Assembly: GCA_052315315.1 (NCBI GenBank)
Contig: JBLSDE010000030.1
Location: 1 to 21,386, forward strand
Length of the DNA stretch: 21,386 nt
Reading direction: 5' to 3'
Origin: Cuniculiplasma sp052315315
GTDB taxonomy: Archaea > Thermoplasmatota > Thermoplasmata > Thermoplasmatales > Thermoplasmataceae
This document shows, piece by piece, positions 1-7,605 of the stretch. A model generated the notes under the pieces. That model was given only the letters and a program-made list of their open reading frames with translations, was not told the origin of the DNA and searched no databases. Each line of letters starts with the position of its first letter. Within the stretch, counting starts at the first letter, position 1. The position numbers were made by a program, and so were the translations under genes.

Positions 1-30
1 ACATTATGTACATATGAAAATACGGAATAA

Positions 31-105
31 ATTGAACATGAAGACAATGAAAATCCTGTGTACCCACAGACAGATTTACAGAAAATGGCTAAATTGCGTG
101 TTCTA
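31..105 (+). pseudogene. Possible C-terminal coding remnant
   Basis: Frame 1 between a TAA at 28-30 and a TGA at 106-108 reads IEHEDNENPVYPQTDLQKMA and then KLRVL, a balanced, protein-like composition unusual for random AT-rich sequence. There is no start codon upstream of the coding-looking part, and the frame is interrupted by the TAA. The pattern is reminiscent of transposase C-termini, but I cannot name a family. A competing 43-codon ORF in another frame (ATG at 14, stop at 143-145) is Lys/Arg-rich and looks spurious. Confidence 0.25.
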
Positions 106-384
106 TGATATACTAATAAAAAGAAGATGTAAAGTCACGATTTAATTTTAAAGATCTAAAACAGTTTTAATATTACCTTTAAAAAATATGGAAGATATCT
201 ATCATTATTTTAACTTTAAGAAATGATATACGCCCCAATCTTAGCATAGAGGAATTCTATCATAATCTTGATTTTCCACCTTAATCAGCATCTAATATAG
301 TTTATCTATTATTCTTATTGGATAATATTATAATATAAAAATATATGGATTTATAATACGAGAAATTAGGGTAGGAAAAAGTAA

Positions 385-558
385 TCTTTCGATTATTTTA
401 GAATCGTGTTATATTACGGCAAGGGAAATCATGTTGAAGATCATAAAAATGCGACGTCTAACCTCATTGAAACTTTTCATACGGGCAAAATTGGTGCTCA
501 TTCCTTTATAATCTGTAATATAAATTTTAACAAGATATATAAAATTTTACATCTCTAA
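385..558 (+). pseudogene. Possible decayed gene fragment
   Basis: Between stops at 382-384 and 556-558 one frame encodes about 57 residues. The middle part (YYGKGNHVEDHKNATSNL, then IETFHTGKIGAHSF, codons about 412-495) looks strongly protein-like. After that the sequence becomes Asn/Ile/Lys-rich, as expected when a reading frame runs into non-coding DNA. The only candidate start is GTG at 406, with no TATA box at the right distance. The closing TGKIG-type segment recalls C-terminal parts of archaeal GTPases, but I do not recognise the family. Most likely it is the end of a broken gene. Confidence 0.3.
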
Positions 559-666
559 TTTTTCATCTATTTCCAAACCTAATGTTTTTTGGATTACGAT
601 GTTCATTTTGAATTTTGACAAATGTTCATCCATTCTTTTTGTCTGCCTTAATATGTAGCTGGCACT
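547..666 (-). pseudogene. Possible decayed minus-strand fragment
   Basis: On the minus strand a frame ending in TAA at 547-549 reads RQTKRMDEHLSKFKMNIVIQ and then KTLGLEIDEKLEM. An ATG at 633 would give a 28-residue peptide, and the open frame extends upstream to about 666. The charge pattern and lack of low-complexity runs look protein-like. Its stop overlaps the end of the plus-strand fragment at 385-558. No promoter or ribosome-binding site is evident. It could be a remnant or a very small gene; I favour a remnant. Confidence 0.2.
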
Positions 667-768
667 ACGTTTTCATTAATTTTTACATCCTTAAAGTATG
701 GTTATGCATATGCAAATAACAAGTCAGAAATAGATAAAGTCCTATCATAATATTTATCAAAAACAGTT

Positions 769-1167
769 ATGAGTATAAAAGTAATAACCTGCTTATATAT
801 GACATATGATGCCAGATTATTTTGGAAAAAAGCTATTTCTGAGGCCCTATCCACCGGCAGAATAAATATAAATAAAATCGATGAACATGGAGAAGAAGTT
901 CCGAGACCTTCGGATTCAGGGCTTTTCAAGAGGTCTCTTGGTGAAATAAGAGGCCAGATGTCCGACTGGAGATCTTCCATTGACGGGTCAACCAAGGGAA
1001 TACACGTTGTAGAATTCAGAGATCATTATGAAATACACGTGGATCAGTTCGACCCTTACAAAAAACCAGTAGAACACCTGCTTTATGATAGTCCTGTATA
1101 CGGAGCGGTTCTGACCGGTGTTTCAATAGTCGCCCTGTCACTCATTAAGAGAATTTTAGGAAAATGA
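769..1167 (+). CDS. Hypothetical protein with C-terminal membrane anchor
   Basis: The 132-residue protein has a soluble, mixed-charge N-terminal part of about 105 residues, including a beta-like segment GIHVVEFRDHYEIHVDQFDP. One hydrophobic helix near residues 111-127 (VYGAVLTGVSIVALSLI) is followed by KRILGK, as in a tail-anchored or C-terminal single-TM protein. I do not recognise the family. The stop overlaps the ATG of the next gene (MFS transporter) by 4 bases, so the two are translationally coupled and probably work together. Two starts are possible: ATG 769, or ATG 799, which has a TATA-like TATAAAA at 774-780 just upstream and would give a leaderless 122-residue product. Confidence 0.7.
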   Translation: MSIKVITCLYMTYDARLFWKKAISEALSTGRININKIDEHGEEVPRPSDSGLFKRSLGEIRGQMSDWRSSIDGSTKGIHVVEFRDHYEIHVDQFDPYKKPVEHLLYDSPVYGAVLTGVSIVALSLIKRILGK

Positions 1168-2330
1168 TAAGTAAGGGCGCTATCAAGGAACAGACAAGAA
1201 TAATACTGATTGCGGTTACTCTGGCATTCTTCATAAGAATGACAAACAATATGGTAAACACAACCGCACCAATACTGGCTAAATACACCTACTCCTTGAA
1301 TAGTACCGATGTGGGTCTTACTGGGACAGTGATCTATCTTTTTACTCTTATATCAACAGCCTTTGTAAATCCTAGATTACAGGGATTAGCAAAGAAGAAA
1401 GTTTTCATACTATCCATGTTCTTAACCTCCCTCTCACTCATAGGATTGTATTTTCAAAACATTATACTCTTCTGGTCATTTCTCTCAATATTTGGTTTTT
1501 TCACAGGTTTTCTCTTTACCAATATACTAACTTCCATATCAACAAATATGGAGGGTATATCAAGGGAGAGAGGTCTGGCCGCCTATTCCATGGCTCTTTC
1601 CCTGTCTCTATTAATTGGGCCAATAATAGAACGGTTCTCCCTTAGCAGGGTAGGTTACGATGGCATTTTTATAGAATTTCTTCCCCTGATGATAGTGGCA
1701 TCCATACTGTCATTCAAAATCAAGGCTCCGGAAATTGTAGAAAAAAGAGATGTGAAGGGTGCTGTAACCACTCCCGGTTTTCTTGCATCTATAATATCAA
1801 TAACGGCCTATAATGTCCCATTTGCAGCATTCACTGTTTTCATGGATATTTACACAAAGGGAAAATTTGGTGTTAGTTCTTCATTCGCCTATTATGTTTT
1901 TATCTTTTTCTTTGGTGCTTCACTTCTCACAAGGATATACATGCAGTTTCGTCCATTTAAACATCTGAGAGTCCCTTTAACCTTTTTCATAATGATAACA
2001 GTTGTAACCTTTTTTATAATAGGATTTGTTAATAATATGTATATTTATTTTGCGCTTATTGCCATTATGGGCATTCCACATGGCGGCATATTTCCTATTG
2101 CCACCATACTTATATCAAGAGGCACGCCAAGGGAAAGGCTCAATGCGGCCAATTCCTATTTCACGTCATATAATAATATTCTCTTCCTTGCTGTCCCTCC
2201 TGTTTTTGGATATTTTTCATCACTGATTGGATATACATTCTCCTTTGTATCCCTCGGTTTTATATCACTTATAAGTCTTCTTTTGATTTACCTGAAGTTT
2301 TCAAGAAACAGGCAGGTCTTCTACAAATGA
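1164..2330 (+). CDS. Major facilitator superfamily transporter
   Basis: The 388-residue protein is almost entirely hydrophobic, with about 12 predicted membrane helices in two halves joined by a charged cytoplasmic loop near residues 186-205 (KIKAPEIVEKRDVKGAV). Length, two-half layout and short charged loops (LQGLAKKK between helices 2 and 3) fit the MFS. It should sit in the cytoplasmic membrane as a proton-coupled carrier or drug/metabolite exporter, but the substrate cannot be read from the sequence. The ATG overlaps the stop of the upstream small protein (ATGA), and AGGA lies just before it. Further downstream the next gene is separate, with about 67 bp between. Confidence 0.85.
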   Translation: MISKGAIKEQTRIILIAVTLAFFIRMTNNMVNTTAPILAKYTYSLNSTDVGLTGTVIYLFTLISTAFVNPRLQGLAKKKVFILSMFLTSLSLIGLYFQNIILFWSFLSIFGFFTGFLFTNILTSISTNMEGISRERGLAAYSMALSLSLLIGPIIERFSLSRVGYDGIFIEFLPLMIVASILSFKIKAPEIVEKRDVKGAVTTPGFLASIISITAYNVPFAAFTVFMDIYTKGKFGVSSSFAYYVFIFFFGASLLTRIYMQFRPFKHLRVPLTFFIMITVVTFFIIGFVNNMYIYFALIAIMGIPHGGIFPIATILISRGTPRERLNAANSYFTSYNNILFLAVPPVFGYFSSLIGYTFSFVSLGFISLISLLLIYLKFSRNRQVFYK

Positions 2331-2397
2331 TACAGAAATGTACAAAATGTATACAAAGCAGTGAAAAAATACATCTCTTATAATTGAATCCCCATCA

Positions 2398-3177
2398 ATG
2401 ACAAGCACACTTTTCATTGGTATCTATATCCTCATTGGAATCATGACCGGTATTCTCACGGGAATTACTGGTAGCAGTGGAGTTGTCATTGTTGTTCCAG
2501 CACTTTCCTTTTTGGGACACACGTTTCAGCAGGCGGTTGGGACAAGTCTTCTCGTGGATGTAATAACAACTGTATCAGTAACCTATGCATACTTCGCAAG
2601 GAAGAACGTAAGAATAGCCTTAGGTCTAAGTCTTGGCGCGGGAGCAATTATTGGTGCCCAACTGGGAGCCCTTATAGCTCTCTCGCTGCCAGAAGTACCC
2701 CTTGAGGTGGCATTTGCCATATTCACACTTTTTATGGCTTTCAGGGCATTCAGGTCCAGGAAGAAGCACATTAAATCTCAGGTCCAGGGTGATGAGGTAA
2801 AGAGAGGAAGAATCTGGTATATAGCCGCAGGATCCCTTTCCATTCTGGTTGGAATTGTAACTGGAACAATGGGGGCAAGCGGTGGAATCATGTTTATAGC
2901 AGTGATGATGCTGATCTTCCGTGGGATGGAGGTAAAAACTATGGTTGGAACAGCCACACTTGCAATGTTTCTTTCAGCAGGAAGTGGTGCAAGCGCCTAT
3001 CTCCTTTCTGGCACAGTGGATATTGAAGCAGCTTTAATAATAGGTATCTTTGGACTGATCTCAGGCTATTTCTTTGGCAAAAAAGCCAACGATCTTAAGC
3101 CGGCGACAATATATCTTTTCCTGGGATCCCTGTTTGTACTCGTTGCAATAAGTGAGTTTTTCAGGGCATTTTACTGA
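2398..3177 (+). CDS. TauE/SafE (DUF81) family permease
   Basis: The 259-residue membrane protein has about eight helices and the internal duplication of the TauE/SafE family: GILTGITGSSGVVIVVPALS near residue 18 and GIVTGTMGASGGIMFIAVMM near residue 152, each at the start of a four-helix repeat. Family members export sulfite, sulfoacetate or related small anions, or transport organosulfur compounds; the exact substrate is not readable. It has a weak upstream A/T box (AAAATACA, about 2366-2373) near -30 of the ATG, so it may have its own promoter rather than reading through from the MFS gene. Its stop codon overlaps by a few bases the tail of the convergent gene on the minus strand. Confidence 0.88.
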   Translation: MTSTLFIGIYILIGIMTGILTGITGSSGVVIVVPALSFLGHTFQQAVGTSLLVDVITTVSVTYAYFARKNVRIALGLSLGAGAIIGAQLGALIALSLPEVPLEVAFAIFTLFMAFRAFRSRKKHIKSQVQGDEVKRGRIWYIAAGSLSILVGIVTGTMGASGGIMFIAVMMLIFRGMEVKTMVGTATLAMFLSAGSGASAYLLSGTVDIEAALIIGIFGLISGYFFGKKANDLKPATIYLFLGSLFVLVAISEFFRAFY

Positions 3178-3545
3178 GTAATCCCCTGATTTTCCATCAT
3201 TTTAAAAATCTCTTCGTATTTCTTTTCTATCTCTTCTTCTTCCTTTATGTTCTTTGAAAGTTCTTCAATCTTGTTTTTTCTGAGTTTCCATTGATTAACT
3301 CTCCACACCTTTCCCTTGGGAAGAGTTATCTCCTCTCTATGCGTCTTCAGAAAGCCATTCTCTTCCAGATCATAAAAGGCATCTCTCTCAGGAGAGGAGA
3401 GAACATTGTCAAGCACATAGTCCTCATATCCAAAGAACGCCAAAAGAAAGTCGCCAAGCTCCACAACATCCGCCTTACTCACACCTTTACTTCCGTATAC
3501 GTTTTGAAGGGCTTTTATCAGAACGTTTCTTTTAAGGACGCTCAT
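3171..3545 (-). CDS. Small hypothetical helical protein (DUF6015-like?)
   Basis: This 124-residue protein has an N-terminal half that looks like a winged-helix or related helical domain (MSVLKRNVLIKALQNVYGSK, then SKADVVELGDFLLAFFGY) and a segment ITLPKGKVWRVNQWKL that could be a wing. Residues about 90-118 form a highly charged Lys/Glu helix, likely coiled coil. It resembles archaeal proteins I recall as DUF6015, but I hold that loosely. The gene stands alone, converges with the TauE gene and overlaps its end by 7 bases. Upstream, TTTAATTA lies at about 3573-3580 and a stronger AAATATATATATTTA at about 3598-3612, so transcription may start 0-35 nt ahead of the ATG. Confidence 0.65.
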   Translation of the reverse strand: MSVLKRNVLIKALQNVYGSKGVSKADVVELGDFLLAFFGYEDYVLDNVLSSPERDAFYDLEENGFLKTHREEITLPKGKVWRVNQWKLRKNKIEELSKNIKEEEEIEKKYEEIFKMMENQGITQ

Positions 3546-3635
3546 GTAAATCGAATGAGTATCACTACCTCTTAATTAAATTTCCCCTAACATGAGTAAA
3601 TATATATATTTAGTTTGCGGAGTTAATTTTGTTGG

Positions 3636-3667
3636 AAAAAAATAAACCCGTGTGTTCTTTTAAAAAA
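3636..3667 (-). terminator. U-tract terminator after acyl-CoA synthetase
   Basis: Downstream of the acyl-CoA synthetase stop, the minus strand carries two oligo-T tracts, six T at about 3662-3667 and seven T at 3636-3642, without an obvious stem. Stretches of U are the usual archaeal termination signal. The call is by position and composition only. Confidence 0.4.
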
Positions 3668-3690
3668 TGGTATGTAAATGCTATTTAATA

Positions 3691-5403
3691 TCATTCATCC
3701 TCTTCGTCTTCTTCCTTTATTTCTCTCAGTGGTTTCGTGATGAATTCAACTCCCCCAAGATCGTTTTCTCTCTTTCCATACTCCATCTCCTTCAGATCCT
3801 TTCTTCTGATCTTTCCCGATATGGTCTTTACAGGATCAAGGGTTTGCACAAATTGCACTTTCCTGGGATGCTTATAGGGCCCTGTTTTTTCGGCAACATA
3901 CTGACTTAGTTCGTCTGCCAGCCTCTGGGAAGGCTCGACCCCTTTTTTCAGAACGATAAAGCATTTTACCACAGCTCCCCGTACTGGATCAGGTGAGGCA
4001 ACTGCAGCCGATTCTACAACTGAACCATGTTCCATAAGGGCGCTTTCCACCTCAAATGGCCCAATTCTGTATCCTGAACTCTTAATCACATCATTGCTTC
4101 TGCCAACATACCAGTAGTAACCATCATCATCCCTGAATGCCCTGTCTCCGGTAAAATAGAGATTGTTTCGGAAAACTTCCCTGTTTTTCTCCTCATCATT
4201 CATGTATCCTACCATAAGGGGTAAGGGTCTCCGTGGATTCATTTCAACAACAAGATTCCCCTCCTCATTGTTTTTTAAAATGTTTCCCTCATCATCTGCA
4301 ATATTCATTCTGAAGAATGGTGAAGGTTTGCCCATTGAACCCGGTTTAATCTTGATTCCAGGGAAATTCCCCACCATCAGAACTGTTTCTGTCTGTCCAT
4401 ACCCATCTCTGATCTCCACACCACTCATCTTCTTGAATCTTTCAATAATTTCAGGATTCAGAGGTTCTCCGGCGCTGGCAGCCGTTTTTAGTGAACTTAA
4501 ACTGAGTCCCGGCACATCCTGAATAATGAACATTCTCCACACAGTTGGCGAGGCGCAGAGGGAAGTTATCTTTAGTTCATCAATAAGTTTAAGGTGTTCA
4601 ACCGGGTCAAATCTACCTTCATAGTGAAATGCAACAGTTGCCGCAGCCACATTCCATGGTGCAAAAATGGAACTCCATGCATGTTTTGCCCATCCCGGAG
4701 AGCTTATGTTCCAGTGAATTCCGTTCTTTTCAATACCGATCCACATGGCTGTACTATAGTGGCCCACAGGATAACTTGAATGAGTATGAAGCACCATCTT
4801 TGGAAGTCCTGTTGTGCCACTTGTAAAATATATGAGTGCCGGGTCATCGGACCGCGTGGCAACCTTCGATTCAAACCTGTTTATATGTAATAAGGATTCA
4901 GTGTCAACGTTTTCCCAGTTCTTGTCTTTTCCCCATACACATAGGGCTGTTTTCAATTTTTTTTCCATTCCACTGAATTTTGAAATATTTGCTGAATCCG
5001 TTATGACTCCAGAAATCTGGGCTGATTCTATTCTGTATTTTACATCATCAGATGTCATGGATGTGGCAGTGGGAACTATAATAGCCCCTATTCTAAGTAT
5101 GGCCACAACTGATATCCACATCATTGGAACATTTCCAAGCATTAAAATTATCCTGTCACCTTTATTTATTCCCTTCTCTTTGAGATAAAAGGCAAATCTT
5201 GACGAAAGATCGGATATTTCCCGAAAATTGAAATCCTGTCTCTTTCCATTGTAATAAAATATTAGGGCTTTCTTATCACCCTGAGTTTCTGCAAGGTAGT
5301 CGATCCAGTCTCTGGACCAGTTGTAAAATTCAGGCAGAACAAATTTTTTAAGATCAATATGCGGATACATCTCGTAAAGTTCTTTCATGAAGTTATCATG
5401 CAA
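3691..5403 (-). CDS. AMP-forming acyl-CoA synthetase
   Basis: This 570-residue ANL-superfamily ligase activates a carboxylic acid with ATP and CoA to the acyl-CoA. The adenylation motif YFTSGTTGLPKM is near residues 191-202, the GYGQTE motif near 338-343, the YFTGDRAFRDDDGYYWYVGR hinge region near 416-435, and the C-terminal KTISGKIRRKDL, with the catalytic lysine, near residue 535. Segments such as SSPGWAKHAWSSIFAPW resemble medium-chain and acetyl-CoA synthetase-like members, so a short/medium or branched acid is likely. The C-terminus carries an acidic tail ending EEDEEDE. The longest frame starts with TTG at 5401-5403; ATG at 5386-5388 (MKELYEMYPH) is equally plausible, with TTTAATTA about 30 nt upstream. 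It stands alone. Confidence 0.9.
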   Translation of the reverse strand: MHDNFMKELYEMYPHIDLKKFVLPEFYNWSRDWIDYLAETQGDKKALIFYYNGKRQDFNFREISDLSSRFAFYLKEKGINKGDRIILMLGNVPMMWISVVAILRIGAIIVPTATSMTSDDVKYRIESAQISGVITDSANISKFSGMEKKLKTALCVWGKDKNWENVDTESLLHINRFESKVATRSDDPALIYFTSGTTGLPKMVLHTHSSYPVGHYSTAMWIGIEKNGIHWNISSPGWAKHAWSSIFAPWNVAAATVAFHYEGRFDPVEHLKLIDELKITSLCASPTVWRMFIIQDVPGLSLSSLKTAASAGEPLNPEIIERFKKMSGVEIRDGYGQTETVLMVGNFPGIKIKPGSMGKPSPFFRMNIADDEGNILKNNEEGNLVVEMNPRRPLPLMVGYMNDEEKNREVFRNNLYFTGDRAFRDDDGYYWYVGRSNDVIKSSGYRIGPFEVESALMEHGSVVESAAVASPDPVRGAVVKCFIVLKKGVEPSQRLADELSQYVAEKTGPYKHPRKVQFVQTLDPVKTISGKIRRKDLKEMEYGKRENDLGGVEFITKPLREIKEEDEEDE

Positions 5404-5483
5404 TTTATCCTAATTAAATTTCTTTAAAAGGTAAGTTTCTTAAAATAGTATTTCTACTGAATTTTACTGAGTTTTTCCTTATA

Positions 5484-6386
5484 TCATTTCTTACTGTTTT
5501 TCATCCATTTCTTGAATTCAGTGGACGATTTCCAGTCCTCGTTAAATTTCTCCATAAATAGCTTCTTATCCTTACCCTTTTTAATAATGATTCCAACTTC
5601 CCTGTTCTTCTTCAAACTTGTTTCTGAAAAGTTCTGGGAACCAATGAACACAGATTTTTTGTTATGTATCATTTTGGCGTGCATATATCTTATGTTTGCA
5701 GGCATTATATGAATCTGAACATCCCTGGACACAAGTGTTTCAGCATTCTTCTGATCATTTTCCGATATGCTTGATGGCAGTATCATTCTCAATTTCCTTC
5801 CCTTCGAACTGAGAATTTCAATAAGCGTGCTGTCGCTTCCAATCTCCTCTGTTTCTATGAAAAGTTTTTTACTGTTTCTCAGGAAGTCGTAGAGTCTGTT
5901 CTCAGAGTCGGGGGAAACAATAAGCAGTTTTCTGTCATGTTGTCCTGCCCTTTCTCCTTCCCAGTCGGAATTAAATATGTTCATAAGTGATTTATGTATC
6001 TTCCTTTCGTCACCTCTTACCAAGTATTCTCTGTTTTTCTTAAAGGCTGCATCAGTAAGATTCATGGTTCCCACAATAAACTCCTTCTCATTTAACATAT
6101 ATTTTGCATGATCAAAAACATCATTTCCCTCAAACCTTGCAGGTGCTATATTTACCTGAGCTCCAGTTCTTCTCAGAGCTTCAAGGCTCTCACTTCCTGA
6201 GCCATCGTAGGGATGACCATCAATGATTATCCTCACGCTTATTTTTCTCGATACTGCATTTGATATTGCGGTCATTATGTCAGGGTCATCTATCAAATAG
6301 GAATTTATGCGAATTTCTTTCTCAGAGTTCCTTATAAATTCAAGAATGGGCTCCTTCCCAGCCTCAGGTTCAGAATAAATGATCAT
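5484..6386 (-). CDS. Phospholipase D-like (HKD-type) protein
   Basis: The 300-residue protein has two PLD-type repeats: HAKYMLNE...GTMN at about residues 93-109 and HAKMIHNK...GSQN at about 236-252. Histidine (93, 236), lysine (95, 238) and the G-S/T-x-N element are kept, but the acidic position of HxKxxxxD is Glu100 in the first repeat and Lys243 in the second. There is no signal peptide or membrane helix, so it is probably cytosolic. Family members hydrolyse phosphodiesters in lipids or DNA (Nuc-type). Divergence from the DNA-repair gene ogg across 51 bp, with a shared A/T box, hints at a nucleic-acid role; this is inference. GGGAGG precedes the ATG by 3 bases. Confidence 0.8.
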   Translation of the reverse strand: MIIYSEPEAGKEPILEFIRNSEKEIRINSYLIDDPDIMTAISNAVSRKISVRIIIDGHPYDGSGSESLEALRRTGAQVNIAPARFEGNDVFDHAKYMLNEKEFIVGTMNLTDAAFKKNREYLVRGDERKIHKSLMNIFNSDWEGERAGQHDRKLLIVSPDSENRLYDFLRNSKKLFIETEEIGSDSTLIEILSSKGRKLRMILPSSISENDQKNAETLVSRDVQIHIMPANIRYMHAKMIHNKKSVFIGSQNFSETSLKKNREVGIIIKKGKDKKLFMEKFNEDWKSSTEFKKWMKNSKK

Positions 6387-6405
6387 AATCCTCCCATGCG
6401 AGCCA

Positions 6406-6415
6406 TTTATTAAAT
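6406..6415. promoter_or_regulatory. Shared bidirectional TATA element
   Basis: TTTATTAAAT lies between the divergent PLD-like gene and ogg. It spans -32 to -23 from the ogg ATG (6438), and its complement ATTTAATAAA spans -29 to -20 from the PLD-like ATG (6386). Both distances fit an archaeal TATA box with leaderless or nearly leaderless transcripts. No second TATA-like element exists in the 51-bp gap, so one box may serve both genes. Confidence 0.5.
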
Positions 6416-6437
6416 CTTTCCAAATACGCCTTAAAAT

Positions 6438-7073
6438 ATGATCTCTGAAAGAAGTGAGTGGTGGGTCGAGGTAGAATCCCTTATTAAGTCAGATTTTTCA
6501 AAAGAGGTTGATGCAAAACGAAGGGAATTTCTTAAATTCAGGGACGAATCACCGGAGAATATCTTCTTTGAACTATGTTTCTGTATTCTCACTGCGAACA
6601 CATCTGCAGTTCTGGGAATAAGGATGCAGCAGGAACTTGGTCCTGATCCATTTATAAATTATGGTAGGGAGGAACTTAAGGATGCTCTTAAGAGTGCAAA
6701 GTATAGATTTTACAATACAAGATCCAAATACATTGTGAGCAACAGATGGATCATTGAGGAGCTCCCAGTTTTATTGAATCACCCGGATCCCTGGTCTGCA
6801 AGGGAATTTCTTGTGAATCACTGTATGGGAATAGGCTACAAGGAGGCATCTCATTTTTTTAGAAACTGTGGTGTTTTCGACTTTGCAATACTGGATATCC
6901 ACATAATTAGACTCATAGATCCGGCTATGGCAAAATCAGGCAAGCCTCTAACAAGAAGAAAATATTACGAATATGAAGGTATAATCAGAAAAAAAGCTGA
7001 GGAATTCCATATTGAACCGGGAATACTGGATCTGTACATGTGGAAAATCGCCAGCGGCCAGCTGATAAAATAG
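6438..7073 (+). CDS. ogg: Archaeal Ogg2-type 8-oxoguanine DNA glycosylase/lyase
   Basis: The 211-residue protein belongs to the archaeal Ogg (type 2) branch of the helix-hairpin-helix glycosylases, which remove 8-oxoguanine from DNA and nick the strand by beta-elimination. The hairpin MGIGYKEASHFFRN ends the HhH, with Lys135 at the catalytic lysine position, and DFAILDIHIIRLI carries Asp153, the conserved aspartate. The protein ends in lysine (ASGQLIK); in this family the C-terminal lysine contacts the oxidised base. Length matches the family (about 205-215). It appears to be transcribed leaderless from the box at 6406-6415 and converges with the winged-helix gene 34 bp downstream. Confidence 0.9.
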   Translation: MISERSEWWVEVESLIKSDFSKEVDAKRREFLKFRDESPENIFFELCFCILTANTSAVLGIRMQQELGPDPFINYGREELKDALKSAKYRFYNTRSKYIVSNRWIIEELPVLLNHPDPWSAREFLVNHCMGIGYKEASHFFRNCGVFDFAILDIHIIRLIDPAMAKSGKPLTRRKYYEYEGIIRKKAEEFHIEPGILDLYMWKIASGQLIK

Positions 7074-7093
7074 ATCAATTCCACTTCTGAAAA

Positions 7094-7103
7094 GCCAATT
7101 GGC
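7094..7103. repeat. 10-bp palindrome between convergent genes
   Basis: GCCAATTGGC is a perfect palindrome in the 34-bp gap between ogg and the convergent regulator gene. It could form only a very short hairpin, so it may be part of a bidirectional terminator or chance. Weak call. Confidence 0.3.
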
Positions 7104-7107
7104 AGAT

Positions 7108-7599
7108 TTATTTCAAATATCCCCTTCTTATGGCCAGATTCATTACATTTTCTCCCATATCTGTAAGTTTTCCATGTCTTTCTATCAGTCCCATTCTCAT
7201 GATTCTTTCATCGTCCTTATCGGGTTCCACATTTTTGTATCGTCTTATCTGGAGCCTTTCCAGGCAAGGTCCCTGCAGCATCTTGAGATAAAATTTGCAG
7301 TCAGCCATCTTCAGAACAATCTCACCAAGGCGTGTTATTTTAAAATACGTATGGTGTTTGTGCACTTCAGCACTTTTTTTGAGTTTGGCATCTGTTCTCT
7401 TTATTGAAGTGTTTCCATATATCTCAAGAAGACCCATTTCCTGAAATTTTTTAAGGTACTGGAATACCACCAGTTTATCTATTTCCGTATAGCGCATTAT
7501 ATTCTTTGCATAGTCCACTTTGGCGGTCTCCATGTGCCTTAATATTCTTATGTTGTTTACGTCTTCAACCAGTTCTGACAGTATTTCCTCTTCCTTCAT
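7108..7599 (-). CDS. Winged-helix protein (DUF2250-like), probable regulator
   Basis: The 163-residue protein has an N-terminal winged-helix domain: VDYAKNIMRYTEIDKLVVFQ then YLKKFQEMGLLEIYG (about residues 28-63), followed by a wing-like HHTYFKITRLGEIVLK (about 82-97). The C-terminal segment DERIMRMGLIERHGKLTDMG looks like a second half-HTH. The pattern resembles the archaeal DUF2250 family. It starts only 6 bp after the aconitase stop with GGGT in front of the ATG, so it should be co-transcribed with acnA. It could control acnA or sense a related metabolite or redox state; nothing in the sequence shows the ligand. Several Cys (101, 112) are present but no clear metal motif. Confidence 0.7.
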   Translation of the reverse strand: MKEEEILSELVEDVNNIRILRHMETAKVDYAKNIMRYTEIDKLVVFQYLKKFQEMGLLEIYGNTSIKRTDAKLKKSAEVHKHHTYFKITRLGEIVLKMADCKFYLKMLQGPCLERLQIRRYKNVEPDKDDERIMRMGLIERHGKLTDMGENVMNLAIRRGYLK

Positions 7600-7605
7600 T
7601 TTACC

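Larger units (their letters stand above)
1..768. other. Gene-poor, decayed region
   Basis: This AT-rich stretch has no intact open reading frame, but it is not featureless. Three short stretches read as protein-like sequence without good starts: 31-105 (+), 385-558 (+) and 547-666 (-). Each is listed separately. The rest (about 110-380 and 670-760) is rich in A/T runs and stop codons in all frames and shows no convincing hairpin, tRNA or repeat. The simplest reading is a mutational graveyard of one or more old genes or an old mobile element at the left edge. That is inference from amino-acid texture, not from recognised homology. Confidence 0.5.

Noticed and set aside
14..145. 43-codon plus frame at the left edge
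   Set aside because: Lys/Arg/Ile-rich reading of a stretch that reads better as protein in another frame; no promoter is visible.
702..995. 97-codon minus-strand frame
   Set aside because: It lies opposite the start of the 132-residue plus-strand gene, which has better composition, coupling to the MFS gene and plausible promoters.
2026..2226. 66-codon plus frame inside the MFS gene
   Set aside because: It is an out-of-frame shadow of a clear membrane transporter, with no ribosome-binding site or promoter of its own.
2331..2360. Short repeated motif (AAATGTACA / AAATGTATACA) after the MFS gene
   Set aside because: Only two imperfect AT-rich copies in 30 bases; likely chance.
4163..4522. 119-codon plus frame opposite the acyl-CoA synthetase
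   Set aside because: It is the antisense shadow of a well-conserved enzyme; the opposite strand carries all family motifs.
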